A stretch of DNA of 44,458 bases from Bacillota bacterium (GCA_017543265.1 JAFYGI010000029.1:1-44458); one strand, 5' to 3'; shown: positions 18,068 to 26,728, numbered from the stretch's first letter. Program-made: numbers and translations. Notes: generated by a model not told the origin, from the letters alone.

Positions 18068-18571
18068 ATGCTCGATCAATATAAGGATGAGGTTTTTACC
18101 GTCACAATGCCCGAAATGTCAAATCAACAGATGAACGACCTGCAAAAAAGCATATCCGCTTTTCTTGCAAAAAAGTTTTATGTGATATACGACCACGAAA
18201 TTAGTGAAAATACTATGACTCTTAAAATAAAAAAAGACCATATTATCCACCTTACGGTAAACGGAAAAGATGAAAGTGTAATTCTTATAATGAATTTTAG
18301 TGTAAGGGATGGCGTGACCGAGGTCGTTTCAATAATAAAACAGGATATATACTTTATATATCTTCTTGCGCTTATATCGCTTTTTGTGTTGTACGGCGGT
18401 ATAGATTTTGCGATAAAGGGCGGTGTATTGGGCTGTATTTTGCTTGTGGTCGTGTTGTTGGCGGGTTTTATATTATGGTACTTTATTTTTACCAAAAAGG
18501 ATAAGTATGCAATTATGCTTGAAGAGCTTTACAGTGAAATTGAAGAAAAGTTTTTAAAGGTGAGTATATGA
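18068..18571 (+). CDS. Small two-TM membrane protein of unknown function
   Basis: A 167-residue protein. The first 90 residues are hydrophilic with alternating strands and helices; two hydrophobic spans follow (about 95-117, with YFIYLLALISLFVLYGGI, and about 119-142, with GCILLVVVLLAGFILWYF), then a short charged tail. There is no signal peptide and no clear ribosome site, so translation probably depends on coupling to folD, which ends 2 bases earlier. Its stop overlaps the next gene by ATGA. That tight coupling suggests a functional pair with the C39-like protein, but I recognise no family. Confidence 0.75.
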   Translation: MLDQYKDEVFTVTMPEMSNQQMNDLQKSISAFLAKKFYVIYDHEISENTMTLKIKKDHIIHLTVNGKDESVILIMNFSVRDGVTEVVSIIKQDIYFIYLLALISLFVLYGGIDFAIKGGVLGCILLVVVLLAGFILWYFIFTKKDKYAIMLEELYSEIEEKFLKVSI

Positions 18572-19080
18572 GGCTTATCGAAAAGAACAGACAGCATAAT
18601 AAGGGCTTTAATGTAAACGGCTTTATTTTCAGCCAGCGCAGCAAAGCGGTGGCGAATATGCGCTTCGGCCTTAAGCCGATGTGGTATAACGGCTGCGGCA
18701 TTATTGCGGTGTACAATGCGCTGCTGCTTCTGGGCTTTCAGTTCGACCTCAGAAACATCGCCGATTATTTTGAGCGCAGGGGAAAGATGCTTTGGGGGCT
18801 TTTCGGCACAAAGCCGTGGAGCATAGGCGGCTTTTTTAAGAAAAACGGCTTTAAGATACGCCTTTGCCGCTGGAAAAAGGCCGACAACGGCGTTTATGTC
18901 ATTGCCGTATGGAATAAACGCCCGGGTATGCACTATATGGCCGTAAAAAAGGACGATGACGGCATACGGGTATATAACGGCTACCACAGCAGCACGACAT
19001 ACGACAAATATGACAGCTTTAAGACTTTTTTTGACGATACGGGCATAACCTGCCTGCTGCTTTTTAAAATAAGTGAATAA
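18568..19080 (+). CDS. C39-like cysteine protease-fold protein
   Basis: A 170-residue protein without a signal peptide. The segment WYNGCGIIAVYNALLLLG (Cys 43) matches the N-terminal catalytic motif of papain-like C39 peptidases, PGMHYMAVKK (H122) fits the catalytic His, and VYNGYHSS near 135-142 could supply the Asn/Asp. So the catalytic set appears complete, although activity is unproven. C39 domains often trim double-glycine leaders, but here there is no ABC transporter fused or next to it. Starts at ATGA overlapping the two-TM gene; ends 22 bases before a strong terminator, so it is the last gene of the ftsK-fhs-folD operon. Confidence 0.72.
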   Translation: MRLIEKNRQHNKGFNVNGFIFSQRSKAVANMRFGLKPMWYNGCGIIAVYNALLLLGFQFDLRNIADYFERRGKMLWGLFGTKPWSIGGFFKKNGFKIRLCRWKKADNGVYVIAVWNKRPGMHYMAVKKDDDGIRVYNGYHSSTTYDKYDSFKTFFDDTGITCLLLFKISE

Positions 19081-19102
19081 CAGGCCGTAAAGGCCGTATA
19101 TC

Positions 19103-19143
19103 AAAATAACAGCGGATTTATTTTTATCTGCTGTTATTTTTTT
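19103..19143 (+). terminator. Strong intrinsic terminator
   Basis: AATAACAGCGGAT (19105-19117) pairs with ATCTGCTGTTATT (19126-19138) with one mismatch, followed by a T-run. It ends the ftsK-folD operon. Confidence 0.85.
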
Positions 19144-19214
19144 GTAGCATAACCGAAAATATTGTGTTATACTGGTATTAAAGTAAAAAGCACGGATAAA
19201 GAGAGGCGATGCAA

Positions 19215-20162
19215 ATGACACCGAGTGAGCTTACAAGGCTGATAGCCGACAATGTTGAAAAAATGATAACGGGCAAGCGCGACAGGATAGAGCTTGCGGC
19301 TGCGGCGCTGCTTGCGGGCGGCAATGTACTGATAGAGGATGTACCGGGCACGGGCAAGACGATGCTTGCGCGTTCGCTTGCGGCATCGGTGGGTGCGGAC
19401 TTCAAGCGCATACAGTTTACCCCCGACCTGCTTCCCGCAGACCTTACGGGCATAACATATTTCGACCCCAAAACAAGCGATTTTATCTTCCGCAAGGGTG
19501 CAGTCTTTACCAATGTACTGCTTGCCGACGAGATAAACCGCGCGACACCGCGCACCCAGTCCGCGCTGCTTGAATGTATGGAGGAAAAGCAGATAACGGT
19601 GGACGGTACGACCTATAAGCTTAAGGAACCGTTTTTTGTTATTGCCACACAAAACCCCGTGGAGACAAACGGCACATATCCGCTGCCCGAGGCACAGCTC
19701 GACCGTTTTATGATAAAAATGAGCATGGGCTATCCGACGGCGGAGGAATATATCGGCCTTATCAATACGCACGGCGCGGGCGACCCCTTGTCCTCACTTT
19801 TTGGCGTATGCAATGCCGACGACATAATAAGCGCCAAAAAGCAATGCGAAAATGTACGTCTGCATAACGACCTTGCGGCCTATATCGTCAGCCTTGCACA
19901 GCGCACCAGAGAGACGGACGGCGTTTTGCTGGGACTTAGTACCCGCGGTATCCTTGCGGCTGTCAGGATGTCAAGGACGATAGCGGCAATCAAGGGCAGG
20001 GATTTTGTCACACCCGACGACATAAAATATATTTTCCCGTATATTGCCTGTCACCGCCTTATCCTTTCGGGCGGATACAAGCATAAAACGGGCAGGGCGG
20101 AGGAGATAATAAACACCGTGCTGGCCTCCGTGCCCGTACCCAGCGAGGATTGGTCTGTTTGA
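19215..20162 (+). CDS. MoxR-family AAA ATPase
   Basis: A 315-residue cytoplasmic ATPase. Walker A is in DVPGTGKTML (K48), Walker B and the following loop in LLADEINRATPRTQSALLECMEE, sensor 1 in FFVIATQNPVE, and the Arg-containing stretch QLDRFMIKM, all classic for the MoxR group. These act as chaperones that help a partner with a DUF58 or VWA domain mature or activate. I chose the second ATG (19215), which has AGAGAGG at 8-base spacing; the ATG at 19209 is only 2 bases from it. The DUF58 gene follows 15 bases later, the expected partner. Confidence 0.93.
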   Translation: MTPSELTRLIADNVEKMITGKRDRIELAAAALLAGGNVLIEDVPGTGKTMLARSLAASVGADFKRIQFTPDLLPADLTGITYFDPKTSDFIFRKGAVFTNVLLADEINRATPRTQSALLECMEEKQITVDGTTYKLKEPFFVIATQNPVETNGTYPLPEAQLDRFMIKMSMGYPTAEEYIGLINTHGAGDPLSSLFGVCNADDIISAKKQCENVRLHNDLAAYIVSLAQRTRETDGVLLGLSTRGILAAVRMSRTIAAIKGRDFVTPDDIKYIFPYIACHRLILSGGYKHKTGRAEEIINTVLASVPVPSEDWSV

Positions 20163-20177
20163 CAGGGGGGCTTGTAT

Positions 20178-21296
20178 TTGGAAATTATCGTTATAATTTT
20201 TACTGCCCTGTTTTTGTACATACTCGAGGGGGAGCTTTACCGCATATTCTGGAGCAAGGGTCTTGACGCAAAGGTGGAGTTTTCGCAAAAGACAGCCTTT
20301 TGCGGCGATAAATGCTCGCTTGGCATAGAGCTTGCCAACCGCAAGCTTTTGCCCCTGCCGTGGCTTTGGGTAAAGCTTCATGTCGATTCCTCGCTTAAAT
20401 TTGACGGCGATGACCGACATACCAACGAAAATATGTATTACAATGCGCTGTTTTGCATAATGGGCTGGCAGAGGATAACCCGCCGCCTGTCCTTTGTATG
20501 CACCCGCCGCGGCTATTACCCGATAAAGGCCTTTGATGTTGTCGGCACAAGCGTTTTGTTCAACGGCAAGCACAGCAAAAGCTATGACGGCTGTGCGCTG
20601 ACGGTCTATCCGACCCTTGCCGATATTTCGGGGCTGTACGACATACTGCAAAAAATAGAGGGCATAGCCGAAAGCACGGGCTTTATTAATCCCGATCCCT
20701 TTGTTTTTTCGGGCATACGCGAATATATGCCCTATGACAGTTTAAAGGACATCAATTTTAAGGCGACCGCGCGTATGGGGCAGCTTATGTCAAACAAGCA
20801 TGACCCGACCGTGCGCGGGGAGATAACCATAATACTTTGCATGAAGCTTTTAAAGCAGAATTTCGAGACGGAAAGGTTTGAATACGCCATTTCCCTTGCG
20901 GCTGCCCTTGCGGAATACTATATCTCGCGGGGCTTTACCGCGGCACTTTATTCAAACGGCCTTGACGAGGCAGACAAGGCCTGCGTGAATGTCCCGCCCG
21001 GAAACGGCGGCGGTGTGCTGAACGATATTTTTGTATCGCTTGCGCGTGTCAGCTATACGCATACGGACGATATTTCCGTGCTTACGCCGACAAACGGCGA
21101 AAACTCCGTGGCCGTTTTTATATCCCCCACGGTGGATTACCCGATAATAGAGCTTTACAAAAGCATAAGCGAAAACTATCCCGCGGTAAAGTGGCTTTAT
21201 CCCGTTATGGAGTTTGATGTGCCGCTTGCACAGCCGCCCGCGGATGATGCACAGATAGTACCCGTGCCTACGGGATTTTTGAAAAGATACGCCTGA
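20178..21296 (+). CDS. DUF58 domain protein, MoxR partner
   Basis: A 372-residue protein with one N-terminal hydrophobic span (IIVIIFTALFLYIL). The DUF58 signature is visible as SGIREYMPYDSLKDINFKATARMG near 175-200, which normally precedes a VWA-like fold. I prefer the TTG at 20178 because AGGGGGG at 20164-20170 leaves 7 bases, whereas the TTG at 20172 is too close. MoxR and DUF58 pairs are widespread and mostly of unknown function, with links to envelope processes. It is followed 15 bases later by a membrane protein in the same operon. Confidence 0.88.
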   Translation: MEIIVIIFTALFLYILEGELYRIFWSKGLDAKVEFSQKTAFCGDKCSLGIELANRKLLPLPWLWVKLHVDSSLKFDGDDRHTNENMYYNALFCIMGWQRITRRLSFVCTRRGYYPIKAFDVVGTSVLFNGKHSKSYDGCALTVYPTLADISGLYDILQKIEGIAESTGFINPDPFVFSGIREYMPYDSLKDINFKATARMGQLMSNKHDPTVRGEITIILCMKLLKQNFETERFEYAISLAAALAEYYISRGFTAALYSNGLDEADKACVNVPPGNGGGVLNDIFVSLARVSYTHTDDISVLTPTNGENSVAVFISPTVDYPIIELYKSISENYPAVKWLYPVMEFDVPLAQPPADDAQIVPVPTGFLKRYA

Positions 21297-21311
21297 AAAG
21301 GAGGTGCGTTT

Positions 21312-22448
21312 ATGCCGCGGTTCAGAAAATTTCTGGAAGCCATGACCGAGGACGGCTTTTACTTTAACCTTATAATGATACCCTTTGCGGTCCTGCTTTG
21401 CATACTTACCGCCGATATAAGGGCACCGCTTTTACTGGCAGCGTTTTTGCCCGTGCTGGTCTATCATTATTTTTTAAGGGTTTATGTACGCAAGCTGTCG
21501 GCATTTTTGTTTTTGACATGGATAGCCTGTATACCGGGCATTTTTACGGCACATCCTATCGTATATACGTTTTTTCTCGGTCTTATCTGCGCACGCAGCG
21601 TAAGGCGCAGGGCATTTGAGGAGAGCAGGCTTACGCTTAATTTTGAGACTATATGCTTCCCGCTGGTGTTTCTGGCGGCGCTTCACGTCGGCGCAGATTA
21701 TCTGCTTGTACCGCAGATAAGGACGTTTTTCCATGCACAGGCCGTTGCGGTGCTTCTGCTGGCATTGCTGTATGCGCATTTGAGCGGCGTGAACCGCGAG
21801 CTGGAGCTGTCGAATGCCTCGTCGCTGCAATCCACAAGCGTTATCGCGGATTTTGCCGCAAAGTATATACTGGTTTATGTGCTTGGCTTTTTTGTGGTGC
21901 TGTCGCTTTTTAAATATGTGCCCTTCGGCAGTATGCTTATGGCGGCGGGGGCTTTTATTTTAAGGATAGCGGCCTTTATTCTGGGGCTTTTCAAGGGAAA
22001 GGGCTATGTGGGCTTCGGTGAGTCAACGGCACTTAACCGCCCGCCCGAGCAGCTGCCGGAAATGGAGCCTGCGCCCCTTTGGGCAAATATACTCGAAACC
22101 GTGCTTATGTACGCGCTCAATATTTTTGTGCTGGTGCTGCTGGTGCTTTTTGTCGTGTTTTTCTTCCTGCGCCTGTATTACGGCTTTTACAGAAAAAAGG
22201 GCTCAAAGACCTTTATGCTTGACGAGGTGTCCGATATAAAGCCCGTTGCAAAAAAACGCGGCAAACGCGGCATAAGGGGCATTACGGACCCCGTAAGGCG
22301 GCGTTTTTACAGGGCGGTATATAAATATATCAAAAGGCACAAACTCAATGTATCCGATACCCCGCATGAAATGTGCGAAAAGCTTAAGGAACGCACGGAT
22401 ATGACCGACCTTACCGCCCTGTACGAGCAGGTACGCTACGGCGGCTGA
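21312..22448 (+). CDS. Multi-TM membrane protein, DUF4129-like C-terminus
   Basis: A 378-residue membrane protein, third gene of the MoxR/DUF58 operon. About six spans lie in the first 220 residues (for example LIMIPFAVLLCILTADI), a seventh near 270-292 (YALNIFVLVLLVLFVVFFFL), then a cytoplasmic tail whose end (RAVYKYIKRHKLNVSDTPHEM) resembles the DUF4129 region usually found at the end of transglutaminase-like proteins in such operons. The transglutaminase-like domain itself is missing here. Strong AAAGGAGGTG ribosome site. Confidence 0.78.
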   Translation: MPRFRKFLEAMTEDGFYFNLIMIPFAVLLCILTADIRAPLLLAAFLPVLVYHYFLRVYVRKLSAFLFLTWIACIPGIFTAHPIVYTFFLGLICARSVRRRAFEESRLTLNFETICFPLVFLAALHVGADYLLVPQIRTFFHAQAVAVLLLALLYAHLSGVNRELELSNASSLQSTSVIADFAAKYILVYVLGFFVVLSLFKYVPFGSMLMAAGAFILRIAAFILGLFKGKGYVGFGESTALNRPPEQLPEMEPAPLWANILETVLMYALNIFVLVLLVLFVVFFFLRLYYGFYRKKGSKTFMLDEVSDIKPVAKKRGKRGIRGITDPVRRRFYRAVYKYIKRHKLNVSDTPHEMCEKLKERTDMTDLTALYEQVRYGG

Positions 22449-22459
22449 ATTCTTTTGGA

Positions 22460-22489
22460 TTGACATATTTATACATGATGTGTTATAAT
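22460..22489 (+). promoter_or_regulatory. Promoter of the ABC transporter operon
   Basis: Perfect TTGACA (22460-22465) and perfect TATAAT (22484-22489) with an 18-base spacer, 72 bases before the ATP-binding gene. Confidence 0.75.
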
Positions 22490-22560
22490 CAAAGGTGGAA
22501 TGAAACAGAATTCGACTTTTCTGTCATATCTGTTATGCAAACTTCTTTTGAGGTGTAATT

Positions 22561-23370
22561 ATGACAAGCGACAACAGTAAAAAAAAGAACACCGCAGCGC
22601 ATAAACGCAAGGCCGCACCCGCCAAAAAACGGGTAAAGACGGCTGAAAAGGCATTGCCGCAGGGCTATAACGACGATATATTGTTAAGCCTTAAAAACGT
22701 AAAAAAGCGCTACGGCAATATATACGGTGTAAATGACGTGTCCTTTGATATAGAGCCGGGACGCATCGTTGCGGTGCTCGGCCCCGACGGAAGCGGCAAA
22801 AGCTCCGTGGCGCGTATGATATGCGGCCTTACCCCCGCAAGCAAGGGCGAAATAAAGGTCTGCGGCATAAAGCCGTCGCGCAATACAAAGCAGTTTATAA
22901 GCTTTTTGCCCGAGATACCCTTTGTAAACGACTATACGAAGGTGTCCACGGTCTTTCGCAGGTATAAGGCCTTTTTCAAGGATTTTGATGCCGAAAAAGC
23001 CGAAAAGCTGTTTAAATATGCGGGTATAAGGATGAACGATACCTTTGGCAGGATGTCGGCAACGGCCATGCAAAAGGCACAGGCCATCTTTGTAATGTGC
23101 AGGAAAACAAGGCTTTACGTCCTTGACGAGCCTATGACGCATATCGAGCCCAAGGCAAGGGATTTTATTGCCAAGCTTATTTTAAGCAATATGCAGGATG
23201 ATTCAAGCGTTATCATTTTTTCGCGCATCCCCAACGAGCTTGAAAAAATAATAGACGATGTTATGTTTATACACCGCGGTCAGATAAAGCTGGCGGGCAC
23301 CGTTGACGAGGTCAAATCAGAATACGGCAAAGAAGTATCCGCTTTATACAGGGAGGTATACAAATGCTGA
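22561..23370 (+). CDS. ABC transporter ATP-binding protein with unusual signature motif
   Basis: A 269-residue ATPase that energises the permease encoded next. A Lys/Ala-rich N-terminal extension of about 38 residues precedes the ABC domain. Walker A is GPDGSGKSS (K80) and Walker B is LYVLDEP. The usual LSGGQ signature is replaced by MSATAMQKAQ, and the D-loop reads THIE in place of SALD. Both are departures that should weaken the composite ATP site unless the partner compensates; a homodimer would carry two such sites. YtrB-like GntR-linked transporters also have divergent signatures. Stop overlaps the permease start by 7 bases (ATGCTGA). Confidence 0.88.
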   Translation: MTSDNSKKKNTAAHKRKAAPAKKRVKTAEKALPQGYNDDILLSLKNVKKRYGNIYGVNDVSFDIEPGRIVAVLGPDGSGKSSVARMICGLTPASKGEIKVCGIKPSRNTKQFISFLPEIPFVNDYTKVSTVFRRYKAFFKDFDAEKAEKLFKYAGIRMNDTFGRMSATAMQKAQAIFVMCRKTRLYVLDEPMTHIEPKARDFIAKLILSNMQDDSSVIIFSRIPNELEKIIDDVMFIHRGQIKLAGTVDEVKSEYGKEVSALYREVYKC

Positions 23371-24176
23371 GATTTATGATATTGTTTATAAAAGACTTCT
23401 GTCGGGTGCTGGCACGCAGCGTGGTATATGTGCTTATTGCCATTATAGCTTCACTTGTGACAAGCTATGTATGGGGCGAGGGCTTCGCCGAAAAATTCTC
23501 CGTGCAAACGGCGTACAGGCTTAACGCAATACGCTACTGCTCGGTGGGCGTGTGGGGCATACTTACCGTGTTTGCGGCAATAATGGTGGTATATACCTCC
23601 TGCCAGTGGTTTGGCGAGGATATACTTACAAACCGCAGCTATCTTAACCATATGCTGCCCATATACACATGGGAGCTGGTTTTAAGCAAGGCGCTTGCGG
23701 GGCTTGCGGTGCTTTCGGCAGCGGCGGCGGTGCTTACCTATGCCGTGATAAATGTGTCGGACGATATAAGCATTGTCGGCGATATGCTGGGCATTATCCC
23801 GGACCTTTCAAAATCCGACGGCCTTAACTTCGATCTGGCGCTGTTTATAAGGCTTGGCGTTTACTTTGTGCTTATGCTTTGCCTTTATATCATGTCCACG
23901 GCGTTTATGTCGCTTTCTCTCGGACAGCTGGTATCAAGGGGCGTTGGCAGAAGCTGCCTTATATTCATCGGCTTTTTCGCGCTTATCTTTGTCAGCATGG
24001 CGGTAGTTATGACGGTGGTAAAGGCTGCGGGCATAACGCTTACATTCAGCAGCATACAAAGTATTTTCGACACGGCGGAGAATATACTTAAGTATATCGG
24101 GAATACCAATCTTGTGCTTTCCGTGCTTTTTATGGCGGGTGCAAGCACGATATTGACCTACAGATTAAATGTGTAA
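23364..24176 (+). CDS. ABC-2 type permease-like membrane protein
   Basis: A 270-residue protein with about six TM spans (for example VVYVLIAIIASLVTSYVW, GILTVFAAIMVVYTSC, GRSCLIFIGFFALIFVSMAVVMTVV). Overlaps the ATPase gene, so the two form an exporter. Substrate unknown. The sequence is too divergent for me to assign a subfamily, and the call rests mainly on topology and pairing. Confidence 0.8.
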   Translation: MLRFMILFIKDFCRVLARSVVYVLIAIIASLVTSYVWGEGFAEKFSVQTAYRLNAIRYCSVGVWGILTVFAAIMVVYTSCQWFGEDILTNRSYLNHMLPIYTWELVLSKALAGLAVLSAAAAVLTYAVINVSDDISIVGDMLGIIPDLSKSDGLNFDLALFIRLGVYFVLMLCLYIMSTAFMSLSLGQLVSRGVGRSCLIFIGFFALIFVSMAVVMTVVKAAGITLTFSSIQSIFDTAENILKYIGNTNLVLSVLFMAGASTILTYRLNV

Positions 24177-24208
24177 ATTATTTTTAACCTTATAAGGAGG
24201 CGTTTTAT

Positions 24209-24391
24209 ATGACATATGCAAGAACAAGGAAACATTACCGTGCGGCTAAAAAGGAAATAGAGCACAACCCCGTAAACGGTACGTTTATCGCCAACAAGGA
24301 TAAGCCCAAGGTAGCTGTTGCAGCAGGCGTTGCAGGCGTTATGGTGTTTGTGATGGGACTTTTGATAGGTCTTGTTGCGGGCGATAACTGA
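24209..24391 (+). CDS. 60-residue single-pass membrane protein
   Basis: A short protein with a basic N-terminal half and one C-terminal TM span (VAVAAGVAGVMVFVMGLLIGLVAG). The ribosome site AAGGAGG is 8 bases before ATG, which supports it as real. It lies 32 bases after the permease gene and just before the shared terminator, so it is the third gene of that operon. Possible regulator or accessory subunit of the transporter; function unknown. Confidence 0.72.
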   Translation: MTYARTRKHYRAAKKEIEHNPVNGTFIANKDKPKVAVAAGVAGVMVFVMGLLIGLVAGDN

Positions 24392-24407
24392 AATAATTCG
24401 TTATTTT

Positions 24408-24475
24408 AAAAAAAAACAGCGGATATATCTCTCCTGTGCAAAAGCAGTTTCAAAGAGATGTGTCCGCTGTTTTTT
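24408..24475. terminator. Bidirectional long-stem terminator
   Basis: AAAAACAGCGGA at the left pairs with TCCGCTGTTTTT at the right (24463-24474), with an additional inner CTCT/AGAG pairing. A-run on the left and T-run on the right make it work for both the ABC operon and the convergent dockerin gene. Confidence 0.85.
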
Positions 24476-24497
24476 GTCGGGGTATTCAAAAATTATT

Positions 24498-26000
24498 TTA
24501 TTCCCATGTAAGCGTTTTTTGGTATGTTACGCTGCCGTCTTCCTCGGTCGTGTAGTAGTGCAGTGACACCGAAACATCGTTGTAAATGTCCTTATCCGTC
24601 TCAAAGACGATCAGCTTTACATCAAATGCTTCAAGACCGATATACGGTGTGGTATAATCCAGCTCAACATTGACCTTGCCGCCTGTTTTGCCGTTGATAA
24701 CGTGCATCGATATCTCATCGTTCATACATGACGTTACCTGCACGATATAAACAAGGTCGTTATTTTCAAAGTAATTGCTGCCGAATTTTTCCTCCAGCAT
24801 TTTGTTCAGGCTTTCGGCGTAAATATAGCTTTCTGCACACGCATCGCGCAGATCCTGCATCGACCTGCAAATATAAGCCTTGGACTTATGCGCGTATTCA
24901 TTATTGTAAAAGTATTTGCTGTCTCTTCTTGCGACTATAATATTGTACGGGATGTAATATCTGTCATATTGGGCTAAAAATTTATTGTGCTCGACCTCGG
25001 CGGGCATCAGCACATTCTCACCAAGCACCTTCTGCATCACAATAGCGCTGTCGGAGGCCGTAAGCACCGTATCACCGTCAACATCCACATATTCCATAAA
25101 ATACTTTGTCTTTTTCTCTAAGGGCATTTTATGGCTGCCGTCAAGCACCTTTTGCATCAGCTCCGCGGCATCGCTGGCGGTGATCATGCCGTCCGCATCG
25201 GCATCACCGAAGAGATATTCGGCATTGGGGTCGGCTTCCCAAACACTTACATTCAGCATATCGTCGATATGAAGCTTGAAAAGCCTCGATTTGACATAAA
25301 GACCGTTATATACCATACTCATGCGTATCTCGGTATCGCCGCTTTTAACAGGTCTGTAATTTGTGTAGACACCGCTTGAACCGCCGGCCATACCATATCC
25401 GTGAATTATGGGCCCCTGCGAAACGGGGGTCAGATATTCGCCGTCATACTCGTATGTCCACTTATACGGTATCGCGGAGTTCATATTTGTTACCTGCACA
25501 AGGCCGCTTGCCGATGCCGCAACGGTATTTCGGTCATCATAGCCGTGGTAAAGATAGGGCGCATCCATTTTGAATACATCGCTGTCAACAGCCTCCTTGC
25601 CGTCACCGAGCGCCTGTATATCAAAGGTGTATTCCGCTGTTTTGTCCTGCTCTATAATGTCGGAGAAGTCCACATAGCCGTGCGGCTCATCTTTTAAGAT
25701 ATAATCGGTCTTTTCAACCGATACACGGTATTGTTTTACAAAATCACCGTTTTTGTAAAGGTTTATCACAAAGACCTGATCATAGCTTTGCGCCCTGTAG
25801 TTGAGCGCCCAGCCCGCACAGTTGTCGGGTGCCCAGTATACACAGCTAAATTCGGGCTTTATTGCCGAGGGGCTGACATTTTCATCTGCTGCGGCAAATA
25901 CACCGTCTTCCGTCTCCGCGGCGCTGACGCTTACGCTGCCCGCAAATATGCCCAATAACATTATCAGCGCCAAAAAGATCGCTGTATTGCGTTTTTTCAT
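24498..26000 (-). CDS. Secreted protein with internal dockerin module
   Basis: A 500-residue exported protein. The ATG at 26000 has AAAAAGGAG upstream, preferred over 26039. Signal peptide of about 28 residues (AIFLALIMLLGIFAGSVSVSAA). The N-terminal half is beta-rich with no recognised enzyme motif. Near 263-335 there is a dockerin-like block with two calcium loops, DADADGMITASDA and DVDGDTVLTASDS, each followed by xxMQKVL. Unusually it is in the middle, with about 170 residues after it ending in a strand-rich domain (SVSLHYYTTEEDGSV). The dockerin suggests cohesin binding or an internal calcium-binding hinge. The function of the flanking domains is unknown. Confidence 0.8.
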   Translation of the reverse strand: MKKRNTAIFLALIMLLGIFAGSVSVSAAETEDGVFAAADENVSPSAIKPEFSCVYWAPDNCAGWALNYRAQSYDQVFVINLYKNGDFVKQYRVSVEKTDYILKDEPHGYVDFSDIIEQDKTAEYTFDIQALGDGKEAVDSDVFKMDAPYLYHGYDDRNTVAASASGLVQVTNMNSAIPYKWTYEYDGEYLTPVSQGPIIHGYGMAGGSSGVYTNYRPVKSGDTEIRMSMVYNGLYVKSRLFKLHIDDMLNVSVWEADPNAEYLFGDADADGMITASDAAELMQKVLDGSHKMPLEKKTKYFMEYVDVDGDTVLTASDSAIVMQKVLGENVLMPAEVEHNKFLAQYDRYYIPYNIIVARRDSKYFYNNEYAHKSKAYICRSMQDLRDACAESYIYAESLNKMLEEKFGSNYFENNDLVYIVQVTSCMNDEISMHVINGKTGGKVNVELDYTTPYIGLEAFDVKLIVFETDKDIYNDVSVSLHYYTTEEDGSVTYQKTLTWE

Positions 26001-26065
26001 AAGCTCATCTCCTTTTTTGTTTGGAACAATAAAATACATTTGTTTTTATTTAAACCGTTGCCCTG

Positions 26066-26099
26066 AAAAAACTGCCGTACCGTTGTCGGCACGACAGTT
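26066..26099 (-). terminator. Intrinsic terminator of the P-loop protein gene
   Basis: On the minus strand AACTGTCGTGCCG pairs with CGGTACGGCAGTT (one C/A and one G/T-type mismatch) around a short loop, then TTTTTT. It lies between the P-loop gene and the downstream dockerin gene. Confidence 0.75.
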
Positions 26100-26110
26100 G
26101 TATATGTTTA

Positions 26111-26524
26111 TCAGATAAGCAGATCCTTTAATTCATCGGGGATCTTCTTCTCGTCGTTGTTTGCGGCGATAATAAAATCAACGGAATATTTTTCGCTCAT
26201 GGCTTTAAGCTTGGAAGCAAGCTTGATTATGTCGTCGCCCTCAAGATTTTTAACAACCTTGAAAAGACCGTCGATAAATACCTTTTCGATGTCGCTGTCC
26301 TGTGAAAAGATACCGTAGATAAAGCCTACAAGCTCTCTGTAATTTGAAAGTGCAAATTCGGATGTATCAACAAAACGTATGTCATGAGAAATATCATAAG
26401 TATGCCTGCTGTCATCGTCGATATAAACGATATGACCGTTAGCGCTCTTCATGGCTGTATTTGCCATTTCAATAAGCTTTTTTGTCTTACCTTCACCTTT
26501 TTCACCTGCGAGAATTTGAACCAT
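26111..26524 (-). CDS. Small P-loop NTPase-like protein
   Basis: A 137-residue protein. The start at 26524 (MVQILAGEKGEGKTKKLIEM) has AAAGGAGGAG upstream; the frame extends to 26581 but without a ribosome site. Walker A is GEKGEGKT (residues 7-14), and the fold pattern includes HIVYIDDDSRH, KVFIDGLFKVV (possible Walker B Asp) and VDFIIAANND at the spots expected for a RecA-like core. It lacks any partner domain and is far shorter than most NTPases. It sits upstream of the dockerin gene on the same strand but has its own terminator, so it is probably monocistronic. Function unknown. Confidence 0.75.
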   Translation of the reverse strand: MVQILAGEKGEGKTKKLIEMANTAMKSANGHIVYIDDDSRHTYDISHDIRFVDTSEFALSNYRELVGFIYGIFSQDSDIEKVFIDGLFKVVKNLEGDDIIKLASKLKAMSEKYSVDFIIAANNDEKKIPDELKDLLI

Positions 26525-26699
26525 AAAAATCTCCTCCTTTTGGTTATTCGCACATCGGCCTTGCGTTTCTGCCGTGCGCATGGATTTATAATATTATAAA
26601 ATATGTATAAATACTATCTATTTTATATATTCGCTGTCCCGGTCGAATTTCCTTTTTATTTTTTATAAATTTTGTAATTTTTTTGAAATATAAAATCAC

Positions 26700-26728
26700 T
26701 TGACAAATCCGCAAAAAAAATTTACTAT
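26700..26728 (+). promoter_or_regulatory. Promoter of the topoisomerase pair
   Basis: Perfect TTGACA (26700-26705), 17-base A-rich spacer, TACTAT (26723-26728). About 80 bases of A/T-rich leader precede the first start codon. The rest of the 26525-26810 gap is A/T-rich and shows nothing else. Confidence 0.7.
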
